This document shows, in pieces, positions 43,308-51,565 of a DNA stretch of 64,000 nucleotides (the stretch's first letter is position 1; every line of letters begins with the position of its first letter). The notes beneath the pieces were generated by a model. It saw nothing but the letters and a program-made list of their open reading frames with translations, did not search any database and was not told the origin of the DNA. This DNA comes from Bacillota bacterium. Lineage in GTDB: Bacteria; Bacillota; Bacilli; Paenibacillales; Paenibacillaceae. The position numbers were made by a program, and so were the translations under genes. Location: the NCBI GenBank assembly GCA_023391635.1, contig JAEWAQ010000037.1, positions 23,261-87,260 on the forward strand, written 5' to 3'.

Positions 43308-44099
43308 TTACACTCCGCCGATATACAGCTCGGTCTCATAGGCGACGACAACCTGCCCGTCCTGCTCGCTGCGGGCGAACAGGTCGCGAAAATCCGCCAT
43401 GAGCGGCTCATGATTCGGATGGCCAACTATGGGAATATAAGAGGACGACAGCATGCGGCCAAGGAGCCCCTTGTAATCATAAGAGATCGGATTGGCAAAC
43501 ACGGTTTTGCGCATCGTGCCGGGCCGGAAGAACGCCGCAAGATCATCTTCGGCAATGTTGCGATGATTCACTTGTCCATAATCGGTGCCGTAGCGATGCA
43601 GCAGTTGCTCATAGGCTTCCAGGAACGGCGTGCCCGAGGTCGGCCTGGTGTTCCAGATCAGCGCAGCTAACCCGCCCGGTTGCAAGATGCGCCGAAATTC
43701 GGTCTTCGCAGCGTCGCGGTCGAACCAGTGGAACGCTTGGGCGGATACGATGAAATCGACACTGCCGCCAGCCAGCCCCGTCGCCTCGGCGGATCCTGGC
43801 AAAACACGCAGATTGACGGAAGCGCCGAGCGCTTGCTCCAACGCTTGCCGCATCTCGCGGTTCGGCTCGACCGCCGTCACGCGATTTCCCCGCTCCAGCA
43901 GCAACCGCGTGAAAATACCGGTGCCCGCTCCGATATCCGCGATTTCGGCATCCGGGCTGAAGCCCGCGTCGCCGTACAAGTAATCGAACAATTCCCGCGG
44001 GTAGCTCGGGCGGTATTTCACATACGTGTCCACCCGATCGGAAAATCTGGTCTTGTTATCAACGGCTCGCTCTCCTGAACGATCATCGTAATTGCTCAT
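43308..44099 (-). CDS. Class I SAM-dependent methyltransferase
   Basis: A 263-residue methyltransferase. It has the SAM-binding motif I IADIGAGTGIFTRLLLERG, motif II acid in VTAVEPNREM, and the FHWFDRDAAKTEFRRIL segment of the small-molecule methyltransferase group. It is monocistronic between a membrane-protein gene and an ECF pair. The substrate cannot be inferred. Confidence 0.9.
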   Translation of the reverse strand: MSNYDDRSGERAVDNKTRFSDRVDTYVKYRPSYPRELFDYLYGDAGFSPDAEIADIGAGTGIFTRLLLERGNRVTAVEPNREMRQALEQALGASVNLRVLPGSAEATGLAGGSVDFIVSAQAFHWFDRDAAKTEFRRILQPGGLAALIWNTRPTSGTPFLEAYEQLLHRYGTDYGQVNHRNIAEDDLAAFFRPGTMRKTVFANPISYDYKGLLGRMLSSSYIPIVGHPNHEPLMADFRDLFARSEQDGQVVVAYETELYIGGV

Positions 44100-44204
44100 G
44101 CGGCTACCCCTCCTCGTCTATCCACTATTATACGTCAACCGTGGGCCGAAGAGGGAATCTGCCGAACTGCCGCTTCCCTACCCAAACAAAATTCATCCAA
44201 TTGT

Positions 44205-45011
44205 TCATTCCCCGCCTAAGACTTGAAATTCTTTCAGCATCTGTTCGAATCTTGCACCGTGTCCTTCCGCCGCTTCCAGGAAATACTTCTCCGTCAATAC
44301 GAAGCTTCCCTGCTTGCCGTTGCTTACGACGTAGACCGTCGTCACTTCGCTGTTCCATTCCTGCCCGTTCAAAGCGTGAATCCGGTAGCCGGACACGGGT
44401 GCGGTTACTTGCTCCACCGGCTTTACATCTGCGTAGTTGTTTTGGACCTGCTGCTCCAATTCGGCGAGCAAATCGGTCGGACTTGCTTCCGGATATTGCG
44501 CGATCGTCAGCGATACGTCGGGATAGCGGTCCGGCAGCGGCTCCTTCGTCGTGATGATATCCTCATTCTGTCCTTCTACAAGCTTGTAGCGCTCCTGATC
44601 GTAATAGATGACATATTCGCTCGCTTCCTTCTTCGCTTCCCCGCTGCCGCCATTCGGATCCTCTTGAACTTGGCCACCCTGATGCAGCTTCTGATTCGTC
44701 TCTTCCGTCTGGCCTTCGATGCTGATTTCGATTTTCTTTTCCGGCGCAAACCAGGTTTTGATGTCCTTCATGAGCGCAGTGCCTGTCGGCATCGACAGAA
44801 ATACGGCAGCGGCGACCGCGGCGGCGGCAATGCCGGTCGTGATTCGAATTCGTTTCATCGTAATCTCCCTTCCATTATTGTGCTGCCGCGCGGAGCGCGG
44901 CGCCATATCTTCATGGTCCAGATTGGCTTCGATTCGTGCCCACAACTCGTCTTTCATTTCATCCGGGTAACGGCTCTCTTCCTGCAGCCGGTCCTTAAGC
45001 TTCCGTTCCAT
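44205..45011 (-). CDS. Membrane anti-sigma-like protein with DUF4367-type domain
   Basis: A 268-residue protein: ~50 cytoplasmic residues (MERKLKDRLQEESRYPDEMK), one membrane span (TTGIAAAAVAAAVFLSMPTG), a charged linker, and an extracytoplasmic domain ending EYVIYYDQERYKLVEGQNED and YFLEAAEGHGARFEQMLKEF. It overlaps the sigma gene by 17 bases. Position and topology suggest it restrains that sigma factor. An internal ATG after GGREIT could give a shorter form. Confidence 0.8.
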   Translation of the reverse strand: MERKLKDRLQEESRYPDEMKDELWARIEANLDHEDMAPRSARQHNNGREITMKRIRITTGIAAAAVAAAVFLSMPTGTALMKDIKTWFAPEKKIEISIEGQTEETNQKLHQGGQVQEDPNGGSGEAKKEASEYVIYYDQERYKLVEGQNEDIITTKEPLPDRYPDVSLTIAQYPEASPTDLLAELEQQVQNNYADVKPVEQVTAPVSGYRIHALNGQEWNSEVTTVYVVSNGKQGSFVLTEKYFLEAAEGHGARFEQMLKEFQVLGGE

Positions 45012-45528
45012 AGCGTTCCCCTCCCAATCCTTTCTTGAGCTTCTCCCGGCCTTTTGATAACCGCGATTTCAATGTGTTCACATTCACGTCGAGCATCTGC
45101 GCGATTTCCTTCTCGCTGTAGTCGTGCAAGTATTTCAGAATGAGCGGAATCCGGTACAGGTCATCCAACGTCTGCAGCGCCTCGTAGATGTCGAGCGACA
45201 TATCCGGCAGCTTCGGCTCTACCGGAATCCGGTCCAACTGCTCGCCGAACGGAATCACTTTGTTTTCCCGCTCCATCACCCGATAACATTCCCGCAGCAA
45301 AATGGTATAAAACCACGGTCTGAACGGTTTGCGTTTGTCATATTGCCAGATGTTGCGGTACACGCGAAGAAACGTCTCCTGCACCGCATCCTTGGCCCGC
45401 TCCTTGTGTTTGGTCACAACGATTGCCGTTCGCATGGCATAGTCGAAGTAATCGTCGTACAGCATGCGGAACGCGCCGCGGTCGCCTTGCAGCACCTGCT
45501 GGACCCACCGTTCCTCCAATCGGCTCAC
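44995..45528 (-). CDS. ECF-type RNA polymerase sigma factor
   Basis: A 177-residue sigma-70 protein with region 2 (YFDYAMRTAIVVTKHKERAK, DAVQETFLRVYRNIWQYD) and region 4 (DDLYRIPLILKYLHDYSEKE, IAQMLDVNVNTLKSRLSKGR). ATG 45528 follows AAGAGGTGAGCCG. It is co-transcribed with the overlapping anti-sigma gene. Target genes are unknown; the pair is not closely related to the one at 35333-36563. Confidence 0.93.
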   Translation of the reverse strand: MSRLEERWVQQVLQGDRGAFRMLYDDYFDYAMRTAIVVTKHKERAKDAVQETFLRVYRNIWQYDKRKPFRPWFYTILLRECYRVMERENKVIPFGEQLDRIPVEPKLPDMSLDIYEALQTLDDLYRIPLILKYLHDYSEKEIAQMLDVNVNTLKSRLSKGREKLKKGLGGERYGTEA

Positions 45529-45599
45529 CTCTTTTTCGTGTTCTGTTAATAACTACCCGGCAACTGGCGTTAAAGTTTGCTCCCCGGCCATAAATAAAT

Positions 45600-45650
45600 G
45601 AAAAAGACCGACCTCCACGATGCGCCGCATCGCTTCGAGATCAGCCTTTC
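45600..45650 (-). terminator. Probable terminator of GH36 gene
   Basis: On the minus strand CGATGCG/CGCATCG extends with GATCTC/GAGGTC (one mismatch) into an imperfect long stem, followed by TTTTT at 45605-45601. Confidence 0.5.
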
Positions 45651-45666
45651 CCTGTTTGGAGCTTGC

Positions 45667-47862
45667 TTATTCCGCTGTGAGCTTCATGACCATACTGACA
45701 AAATCGCCTTCCAGCCGCGGAAGATTGACGCCATAGTGCATTAGCCGATCGCCCGCGAGCAAGCCGGATTCTCCTTCCATCCGATAGTCGCGTTCCGGGT
45801 CGAGTCCTTGCAGCTTCAGGCGGCCGAGCGGCGGGTTCGGCACGGCGAGCGTGCGGAAGAAGAAGACAACCGCTTCCCGTCGGTCTTCGGAAACGAACAT
45901 CCACGCCGTCTCATTGCCCTCGAACGGACTGAGAAGCCGGTACAGGTCGCCAATTTGCACGAGCGTTCTCAGTTCTTTGTAGGTCGCGACCTGTTGCCTT
46001 ACGACATCCTTCTCGCGCTCGTCGAATTTGGTCAGATCCAGCTCGTAACCGAAGTTGCCCGACATCGCGACATGGCCGCGGATATCCAGCGGGGTCAGCC
46101 GGGAGACTTGGTGGTTCGGAATCGCGGACACGTGGGCGCCCATCGAACTGACCGGATACACGATGCTGGTGCCGTACTGGATCTTGAGCCGTTCGATCGC
46201 GTCCGAATCGTCGCTCGTCCACGTTTGCGGCATGTAATACAGCATGCCGGGATCGAACCGGCCGCCTCCGCCGGAGCAGCTTTCGAACAGGATGTGCGGA
46301 AATTTAGCCGTGATGCGCTCCAGCAGCTCGTATAAGCCAAGCATGTAGCGATGGGCGGTTTCCATCTGCCGCTCGGATGGCAGCAGGGCGGACCCGATTT
46401 CCGTCATGTTGCGGTTCATGTCCCATTTCACGTAGCTGATCGGAGCGTTCGCGAGTATGTCGCTTAGCGCGCCGAACAAGTAATCGCACACGTCCTGACG
46501 GGACATGTCGAGAATCAATTGATGGCGCCCCTCGGTCCTTCTGCGGCCTTGCACATGCAGACACCAGTCGGGATGCGCCCGGTATAGATCGCTATCCGGC
46601 GAGATCATCTCCGGCTCGAACCACAGGCCGAACTGCAGCCCCGCCTGGTTCACCCGATCGGCAACATCGCGCAGGCCGTTCGGCAGCTTGTTCTTGTCTA
46701 CGACCCAGTCTCCAAGCGAACTGTGATCGTTGTCCCGCCGGCCGAACCAGCCGTCGTCCAGCACGAACAGCTCGATGCCCAGGTCCGCGCCCGCGCGGGC
46801 GATCGCTTCGATCTTGTCGGCATTGAAATCAAAGTAGGTCGCTTCCCAATTGTTGACCAGGATCGGACGAGGCTTGTCGCGATGGACGCCTCGGCACAGC
46901 CGCGTCCTGTAGAGCCGGTGATACGTCCGGGACATGCCGCCGAGTCCTTCCGGCGAGTAGACGAGGACGGCTTCCGGCGTCTGGAACGATTGCCCCGCTT
47001 CGAGCAGCCAGGAGAAGTCGAACGGATTGATCCCGATCGATACCCGGGTCGTGTCGAACTGATCGACGTCCGCCTGGGCCATGAAGCTGCCGCTGTAGAC
47101 GAGGCTGAAGCCGTAAGCATCGCCTTGCTCTTCGTCCGTCCGCGGGCGAACAAGCGCCGCGAACGGATTCATGTTATGGCTGCTAGACCCTCTGCGGCTC
47201 TCGATCCGCGTCCCGCCCGGCAACAATTGCCGGCGCTGAATATGCCGCTCCCGCGTCCAAGCGCCGGACAAGATCAGCAGTTCGTAGTCGCGGTCAGGGA
47301 AATCGACGCTGGCACTGAGCGCGCGAAGGATGCGCAAAGACGATGCGCCTTCCTTCGGCAAGGAGAGCCGAGCCGAGCGGGTGACGACGTTGAGACGTTC
47401 ATACACGGAATAGAGTAAAGTGACGGTTAAGCCGCTATGGTCGTCGGCCAGCGTCATTTCCAGCGTCTGGGCTTCTTCGTCCGACTCCGCATAGACGGCG
47501 GGCAGTCCGGGCAATCCCGGCTTGCCGGACAAGATCCGGTGACTCCGGTATCTCAGTTCCGTAATTCGGGAGCCATCCGCCAATTGCACTTGATACGCCG
47601 GTTCACGGAAATCGCTGCTGCCATATTGCGGATATTCCTGCGGCAGCGTGTCCAGCGAAATGCTCGGATCCTCCGGCACGGTGTTCGGACAGAACGAGGT
47701 GCGCTCTATCCGCTGCAGCATCCCGCTCCAGTCCATATTGTCTCGCAGCCGCTTGCCCCAGTAGAGATGAACCGGGTAGCCGTTCACGATCTGAATTGCG
47801 TAGCTCATGCCTTCCGAGAACAGATGATAAATGCGTTCGGATTCGTGATACTGGATCGCCAT
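45667..47862 (-). CDS. Alpha-galactosidase, GH36 (classical, ~730 residues)
   Basis: A 731-residue cytoplasmic enzyme removing terminal alpha-galactose from raffinose-family or galactomannan oligosaccharides. All GH36 landmarks are present: FVLDDGWFGRRDNDHSSLGDW, GLWFEPEMISPDS, nucleophile Asp in YVKWDMNRNMTE (around residue 480) and acid/base Asp in FESCSGGGGRFDPGML followed by WTSDDSDAIERLKIQYG (around residue 550). ATG 47862 follows AGGAGGGG. Length matches characterised Geobacillus and Lactobacillus enzymes. It is a single gene upstream of an ECF pair, with the 27-bp repeats in its promoter-side spacer. Confidence 0.95.
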   Translation of the reverse strand: MAIQYHESERIYHLFSEGMSYAIQIVNGYPVHLYWGKRLRDNMDWSGMLQRIERTSFCPNTVPEDPSISLDTLPQEYPQYGSSDFREPAYQVQLADGSRITELRYRSHRILSGKPGLPGLPAVYAESDEEAQTLEMTLADDHSGLTVTLLYSVYERLNVVTRSARLSLPKEGASSLRILRALSASVDFPDRDYELLILSGAWTRERHIQRRQLLPGGTRIESRRGSSSHNMNPFAALVRPRTDEEQGDAYGFSLVYSGSFMAQADVDQFDTTRVSIGINPFDFSWLLEAGQSFQTPEAVLVYSPEGLGGMSRTYHRLYRTRLCRGVHRDKPRPILVNNWEATYFDFNADKIEAIARAGADLGIELFVLDDGWFGRRDNDHSSLGDWVVDKNKLPNGLRDVADRVNQAGLQFGLWFEPEMISPDSDLYRAHPDWCLHVQGRRRTEGRHQLILDMSRQDVCDYLFGALSDILANAPISYVKWDMNRNMTEIGSALLPSERQMETAHRYMLGLYELLERITAKFPHILFESCSGGGGRFDPGMLYYMPQTWTSDDSDAIERLKIQYGTSIVYPVSSMGAHVSAIPNHQVSRLTPLDIRGHVAMSGNFGYELDLTKFDEREKDVVRQQVATYKELRTLVQIGDLYRLLSPFEGNETAWMFVSEDRREAVVFFFRTLAVPNPPLGRLKLQGLDPERDYRMEGESGLLAGDRLMHYGVNLPRLEGDFVSMVMKLTAE

Positions 47863-48178
47863 GCGGGCATGTCCCCTCCTATGTACGCTGTTGCTGTTCG
47901 TTACTGGTGCCAGCATACCGTATCCAGGGGAGGAAGATCAAGATAACGAAAAATGCGTATAACAGCGCTCGGTTTCGATGAACATCCGCCGATATCCCCT
48001 TCGCTCAGGAAGCACGATGCACGAACACCATCCGCCGATATCCCTTTCGCTCAGGAAGCACGAGACAGGAGAAACGTCCAAATCCACACGAAGAGAAGTC
48101 TTACACGATACATACCGGACGGATGCATTGACGGCCCCCCCGTCCGAGCTTCGCCAGTCACCAGTCTTACGCCAACGC
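47863..48178. other. Spacer between GH36 gene and FAD oxidoreductase gene
   Basis: A 316-base stretch without a convincing gene. It holds the two tandem 27-bp repeats (47983-48055) and a 7-bp inverted repeat CGGACGG/CCGTCCG (48116-48122 and 48140-48146) that might end the long operon but has no T tract. Short plus-strand frames through it translate the repeat and are not supported by start sites. Confidence 0.5.
47983..48055 (+). repeat. 27-bp dispersed repeat, two tandem copies (A and B)
   Basis: Copy A (47983-48009) starts CATCCGCCGATATCCC and ends TTCGCTCAGG. Copy B (48029-48055) differs at one base. The period is 46 bases and the homology extends into AAGCACGA after each copy. Copy A is the exact reverse complement of the copy at 50354-50380. 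Confidence 0.9.
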
Positions 48179-51100
48179 TTAATGTCGAACGATCACCCGT
48201 AATATGTCTTCGCTATTGTCGATCCGATCGAACTGCATGTTCAACGGCTTCGTCTCGCGCTCCGGGCGTTCCGTCTCCAGCCATCTGAGCCAACGTTGCG
48301 GGTCGCGTTCGCGGTCATGCGGATGGTGTTCGCTCAATCTGGACAGCTCCAGCAGCGCTTGTTTGGATAACAATGAGCGGGCGTCGTCGACGTAACGAAT
48401 CAAGATTTCGTAGCCTTCTCTGCTCCCGCATCGCGCTAGCGCCCTGGCAAGCGCAAGTTCCAGCATCGCTCTCCGCTCGAGAAAATAATCAGGCTGATAC
48501 CCACTTGGACATGCCAGACCGTTCAACGAGGGATTGCGATGTATCCGCTCCAAAACCGGGATTGCGTCTCTGTCTCCCAGTCGCTCGGCTCCCTGGCACA
48601 CAGCATCCACGAAGTAATAAATACCCTTGAGCGAGTCCTTGAAATCTTCTTCCTTGACCTGCTGCATCAGTTCGGCGACTCTCGTCCAGACAGGCAGGCT
48701 TCGATGGTCCTTCGCCTGAGCGAGCGAATACAGTAAGTATGCGGCATCCGGCATCGCGCCGTGGTCGGGCGGCAGTTGCACGTACATGATGTCCGCAGTG
48801 CGGATCGGCAGCAAGTCGCCTCGTAGATCGCGCATGATCGTCTCGATGAGCGCGGGTACGCCTGCAGTCGATCCGAGCATCGCCAGCGCCTGCGCCAGCC
48901 GGATATGTCGAACACCCGTCGCACCAGCCAGCGCTTTCTCCAGGAAGGGCACGATGCGCGCCCCTGCGGATATGATTTCGACGAAAGGCAGGCGCTCTCT
49001 GTAAATCTCATTCATGCGCATGTCGGCATATTCGTACAACGGGTCTAACTCGATACGGTCGACCAGAGACTGCAAGTCTTCGTCTGTATATTTGAGAGCA
49101 GCGAGTTGACGGCTTTCCGTACCTGCCGGCAACAGTCCATCCCGGGTCAGCCGAGCTTGCAGCCCATGAACGTCAATGCGGCGTGGCGGCACCTCTTGCC
49201 GGACCGCTTCGGACGCGGCGATCGCGGCGATCGCGCCCAAGTTCTCCAGGTCGGCTTGCATCCGGATTGCAGGCAATGCGTCGTGTGTAGCCGAGATCGC
49301 TTTGCCGGCCACGAGAATGCCGTCCAGCCCTTGCGGCAGCAACATGCCGTACGGCATTTCGATTTCCAGATTGGGAGGAATCAAGCCGATGTTGACCCAA
49401 TCCGCGCCGCTGACGCCCTTGACGTCATGATTACTGAAATGGATATTTACGACATCCGGCCATCGGCGATGCAGCAACTGATCCGCCAGCGTCATCACCG
49501 CATCGCCTCGAATGTGCCGGCTTTCACGGGTCGCCATGTAGATGCCATGGTCATGAATGCCGGACGAGCCGCGCCTTCTACCCGCGAGAATTGCCCGTGT
49601 GTAGTCCCGCGCGCCGCCAATGTCTACCATGCTGGTGAAATTGTTTTGCACTCTGGCCGGCTCCTCGAATTGCGCCAGCGAGTACCACATGACCGTGTGG
49701 TCCTTCTCTGAGCCATATACATAGGAAGCTCCCGCGAATGCGGCGACATCGCCGTCTCCGGTCGCATCGATGACGACCTTCGCTTCGACGGCGAGCGGTC
49801 CCCAGCGCGTGGCAGCGATGACCCCGCGCACCTGGTTGCCGGTCTTGATCGCATCGTAAGTAATGACATTGAACAGTCCGTCTGCTCCGCTTTGCTCTGC
49901 TTCTTTAAGCAAAGCGTACGATTTGGCTTCGATATTCCACTTGTGCCCTTTGTAACGGAGCATTTGGTGCACGGATGCGACGGCTTCCTGTATGCGTGTC
50001 ATGTAGCCCGTCCTTCGGCCGAACCAGTAGCTGTCGACGCCGCCGTACGTGCCCGTTCCACCCAAACCGGGATTCAGATCAAGCAGCAGCGTTTCCCGGC
50101 CTTCGGTCGCAGCCTGGATCGCGGCGCTTGCCCCGCTGGACCCGCCCCCGACGACAAGAACCTCCACCTCGCGGCGAACCAGATCTTCCTGCGTATTGAG
50201 CGATGCTTCGCCCTCTCTGATCGGTGGGGATGCCGGCGAATGTTGTTCCGGTTCTCCTTCCCTGAGCGATTGGAATTCCGGTGGATGTTGTTCCGGTTCT
50301 TCTCCTTCCCTGAGCGAGGGGGATACCGGCGGATGCTCCCCCGGATCATTCTCCCTGAGCGAAGGGGATATCGGCGGATGTCGATCCTGCCAAGGATCGA
50401 TGCCGTCTGCGATAGCCGCAGCCAAGTCCGCGCCGACTCGGCTAGCCGTCGGTGCATCAATCAATCGATATACGCCACCGCGATGATCCGGCATGAACAG
50501 CGAATAAACGCCAGGTACGGCGCAAGCGTAACGATCGCATATCGTCCCGTCAGCGGCGAATTGATCCCAATCAGCAGCGACCGCAGTCTCACTGGCGCTG
50601 ATCGGCCCATGCAGTTCGTGCGAAGCGCCGGCCAGCACCGCCTTGCGGAACGCCGGCTCGCTACCGATCAGGTGCGCGGCCAGCGAGATGCCGACATGAC
50701 GCGCTTGCCGCTCGCGATCCCGGTCCGCTTCCATCCGATTGGCGCTCGGCAGCAGAAGCCCGAATTCCGCCAGAACGTGCCCGGCGCCTCTAGACCCTTG
50801 TCGCAACTGCACGCGATGATCGCTTAAGCCAATCGATCTCGGCACCTCAACCAGCGCTCCGACCTCGCCGTCTACGCCGACGAATTCCAGCGTTCGGCGG
50901 TATTCGGCGTCAGCCGCCGCCACAAGGCCGCTGCTGACGTCTTCGCCGCATAACGCCGCGACGAGCGCCGTTTCCGTCGCATCGACGACCAGCCCGCAGC
51001 GAACGATTTGCCGCCCCGCCTTGTTCGCGACGACAAGTCCCGCCACCCGTCCATTCACCGTAAGAACAGTTACCGGTAGTGTAGCGTAGATCAAATCGAC

Positions 51101-51496
51101 GCCATGCTCCTCCAGCAGATCTTCCAATGCCCGCTTGAATCGGTCCGGGTAGATCGGAATAGGCGAGCCGGCCGCAGCTTCCCCGCCGCTTCGATCCAGC
51201 ACGTAACGAATCAATGGAGGCAGCGCCGCATTGTCCACGTCCGGGCGAACGACGGCAGGCACGTCCCCTGCCGTCTCCCTTTGATCCGGAACGGGCGATG
51301 TCGACACATCCAGTCCATATCGCAGCGTCGCGCTCCATTCCCGCCCCAGATACGTCCGCGGCTCGATCAGCATGACGCGACGGCCGGCCTTCGCCAATTC
51401 CACTGCACAAGCGACGCCGGCGAAGGAGCCGCCGATCACCGCTGCATTCACATCCGCCAGATCAGGCCATTCGAACGCTGCAAAACTTTCATTCAT
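48179..51496 (-). CDS. Double FAD-dependent oxidoreductase with repeat-derived linker and C-terminal HEAT-like region
   Basis: A 1105-residue protein. Residues ~15-370 form one FAD/NAD(P)-binding unit (VNAAVIGGSFAGVACAVELA, VMLIEPRTYLGREW, GLVVDATETALVAAL). Residues ~373-427 are a proline-rich linker with four repeats of the type HPPISPSLRE. A second FAD unit follows (VEVLVVGGGSSGASAAIQAA, GGTGTYGGVDSYWFG, VVIDATGDGDVAAFAG, DGILVAGKAISATHDALPAI), like the FAD-dependent oxidoreductases found with glycosidases. The last ~300 residues are helical with HEAT-like character (VRHIRLAQALAMLGSTAGVP). ATG 51496 follows GGAGG. It is last in the LacI-led operon. It probably oxidises a sugar or sugar derivative, but the substrate is unknown. 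Confidence 0.87.
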   Translation of the reverse strand: MNESFAAFEWPDLADVNAAVIGGSFAGVACAVELAKAGRRVMLIEPRTYLGREWSATLRYGLDVSTSPVPDQRETAGDVPAVVRPDVDNAALPPLIRYVLDRSGGEAAAGSPIPIYPDRFKRALEDLLEEHGVDLIYATLPVTVLTVNGRVAGLVVANKAGRQIVRCGLVVDATETALVAALCGEDVSSGLVAAADAEYRRTLEFVGVDGEVGALVEVPRSIGLSDHRVQLRQGSRGAGHVLAEFGLLLPSANRMEADRDRERQARHVGISLAAHLIGSEPAFRKAVLAGASHELHGPISASETAVAADWDQFAADGTICDRYACAVPGVYSLFMPDHRGGVYRLIDAPTASRVGADLAAAIADGIDPWQDRHPPISPSLRENDPGEHPPVSPSLREGEEPEQHPPEFQSLREGEPEQHSPASPPIREGEASLNTQEDLVRREVEVLVVGGGSSGASAAIQAATEGRETLLLDLNPGLGGTGTYGGVDSYWFGRRTGYMTRIQEAVASVHQMLRYKGHKWNIEAKSYALLKEAEQSGADGLFNVITYDAIKTGNQVRGVIAATRWGPLAVEAKVVIDATGDGDVAAFAGASYVYGSEKDHTVMWYSLAQFEEPARVQNNFTSMVDIGGARDYTRAILAGRRRGSSGIHDHGIYMATRESRHIRGDAVMTLADQLLHRRWPDVVNIHFSNHDVKGVSGADWVNIGLIPPNLEIEMPYGMLLPQGLDGILVAGKAISATHDALPAIRMQADLENLGAIAAIAASEAVRQEVPPRRIDVHGLQARLTRDGLLPAGTESRQLAALKYTDEDLQSLVDRIELDPLYEYADMRMNEIYRERLPFVEIISAGARIVPFLEKALAGATGVRHIRLAQALAMLGSTAGVPALIETIMRDLRGDLLPIRTADIMYVQLPPDHGAMPDAAYLLYSLAQAKDHRSLPVWTRVAELMQQVKEEDFKDSLKGIYYFVDAVCQGAERLGDRDAIPVLERIHRNPSLNGLACPSGYQPDYFLERRAMLELALARALARCGSREGYEILIRYVDDARSLLSKQALLELSRLSEHHPHDRERDPQRWLRWLETERPERETKPLNMQFDRIDNSEDILRVIVRH
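50216..50380 (-). repeat. Four in-frame 27-bp repeats inside the FAD oxidoreductase gene
   Basis: Copies at 50216-50242, 50261-50287, 50309-50335 and 50354-50380 lie inverted relative to the copies at 47983 and 63650, that is, sense with this gene. Start-to-start distances are 45, 48 and 45 bases, all multiples of three. The last copy is identical to copy A at 47983; the others have 2, 6 and 7 mismatches in order toward 50216. They encode HPPISPSLRE, HPPVSPSLREGE, HPPEFQSLREGE and HSPASPPIREGE. Confidence 0.92.
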
Positions 51497-51565
51497 GATT
51501 GCCGTCCTCCGTTCGGATACCTGAGTGGAACCATCCCGCCGCACGAAAATGTCGCGCAATCCCTG

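Noticed and set aside
48116..48146. Terminator for the long mannoside operon
   Set aside because: The 7-bp inverted repeat lacks a T tract on either strand, so it is not listed as a terminator; the end of the operon transcript remains unplaced.
50216..50380. Possible CRISPR-like array: four ~27-bp repeats with 18-21-bp spacers
   Set aside because: Repeats diverge strongly (up to seven mismatches), spacings are multiples of three, the stretch is translated in frame within a conserved gene, spacers are similar to each other (coding GEPEQ-like residues), and no cas gene is near.
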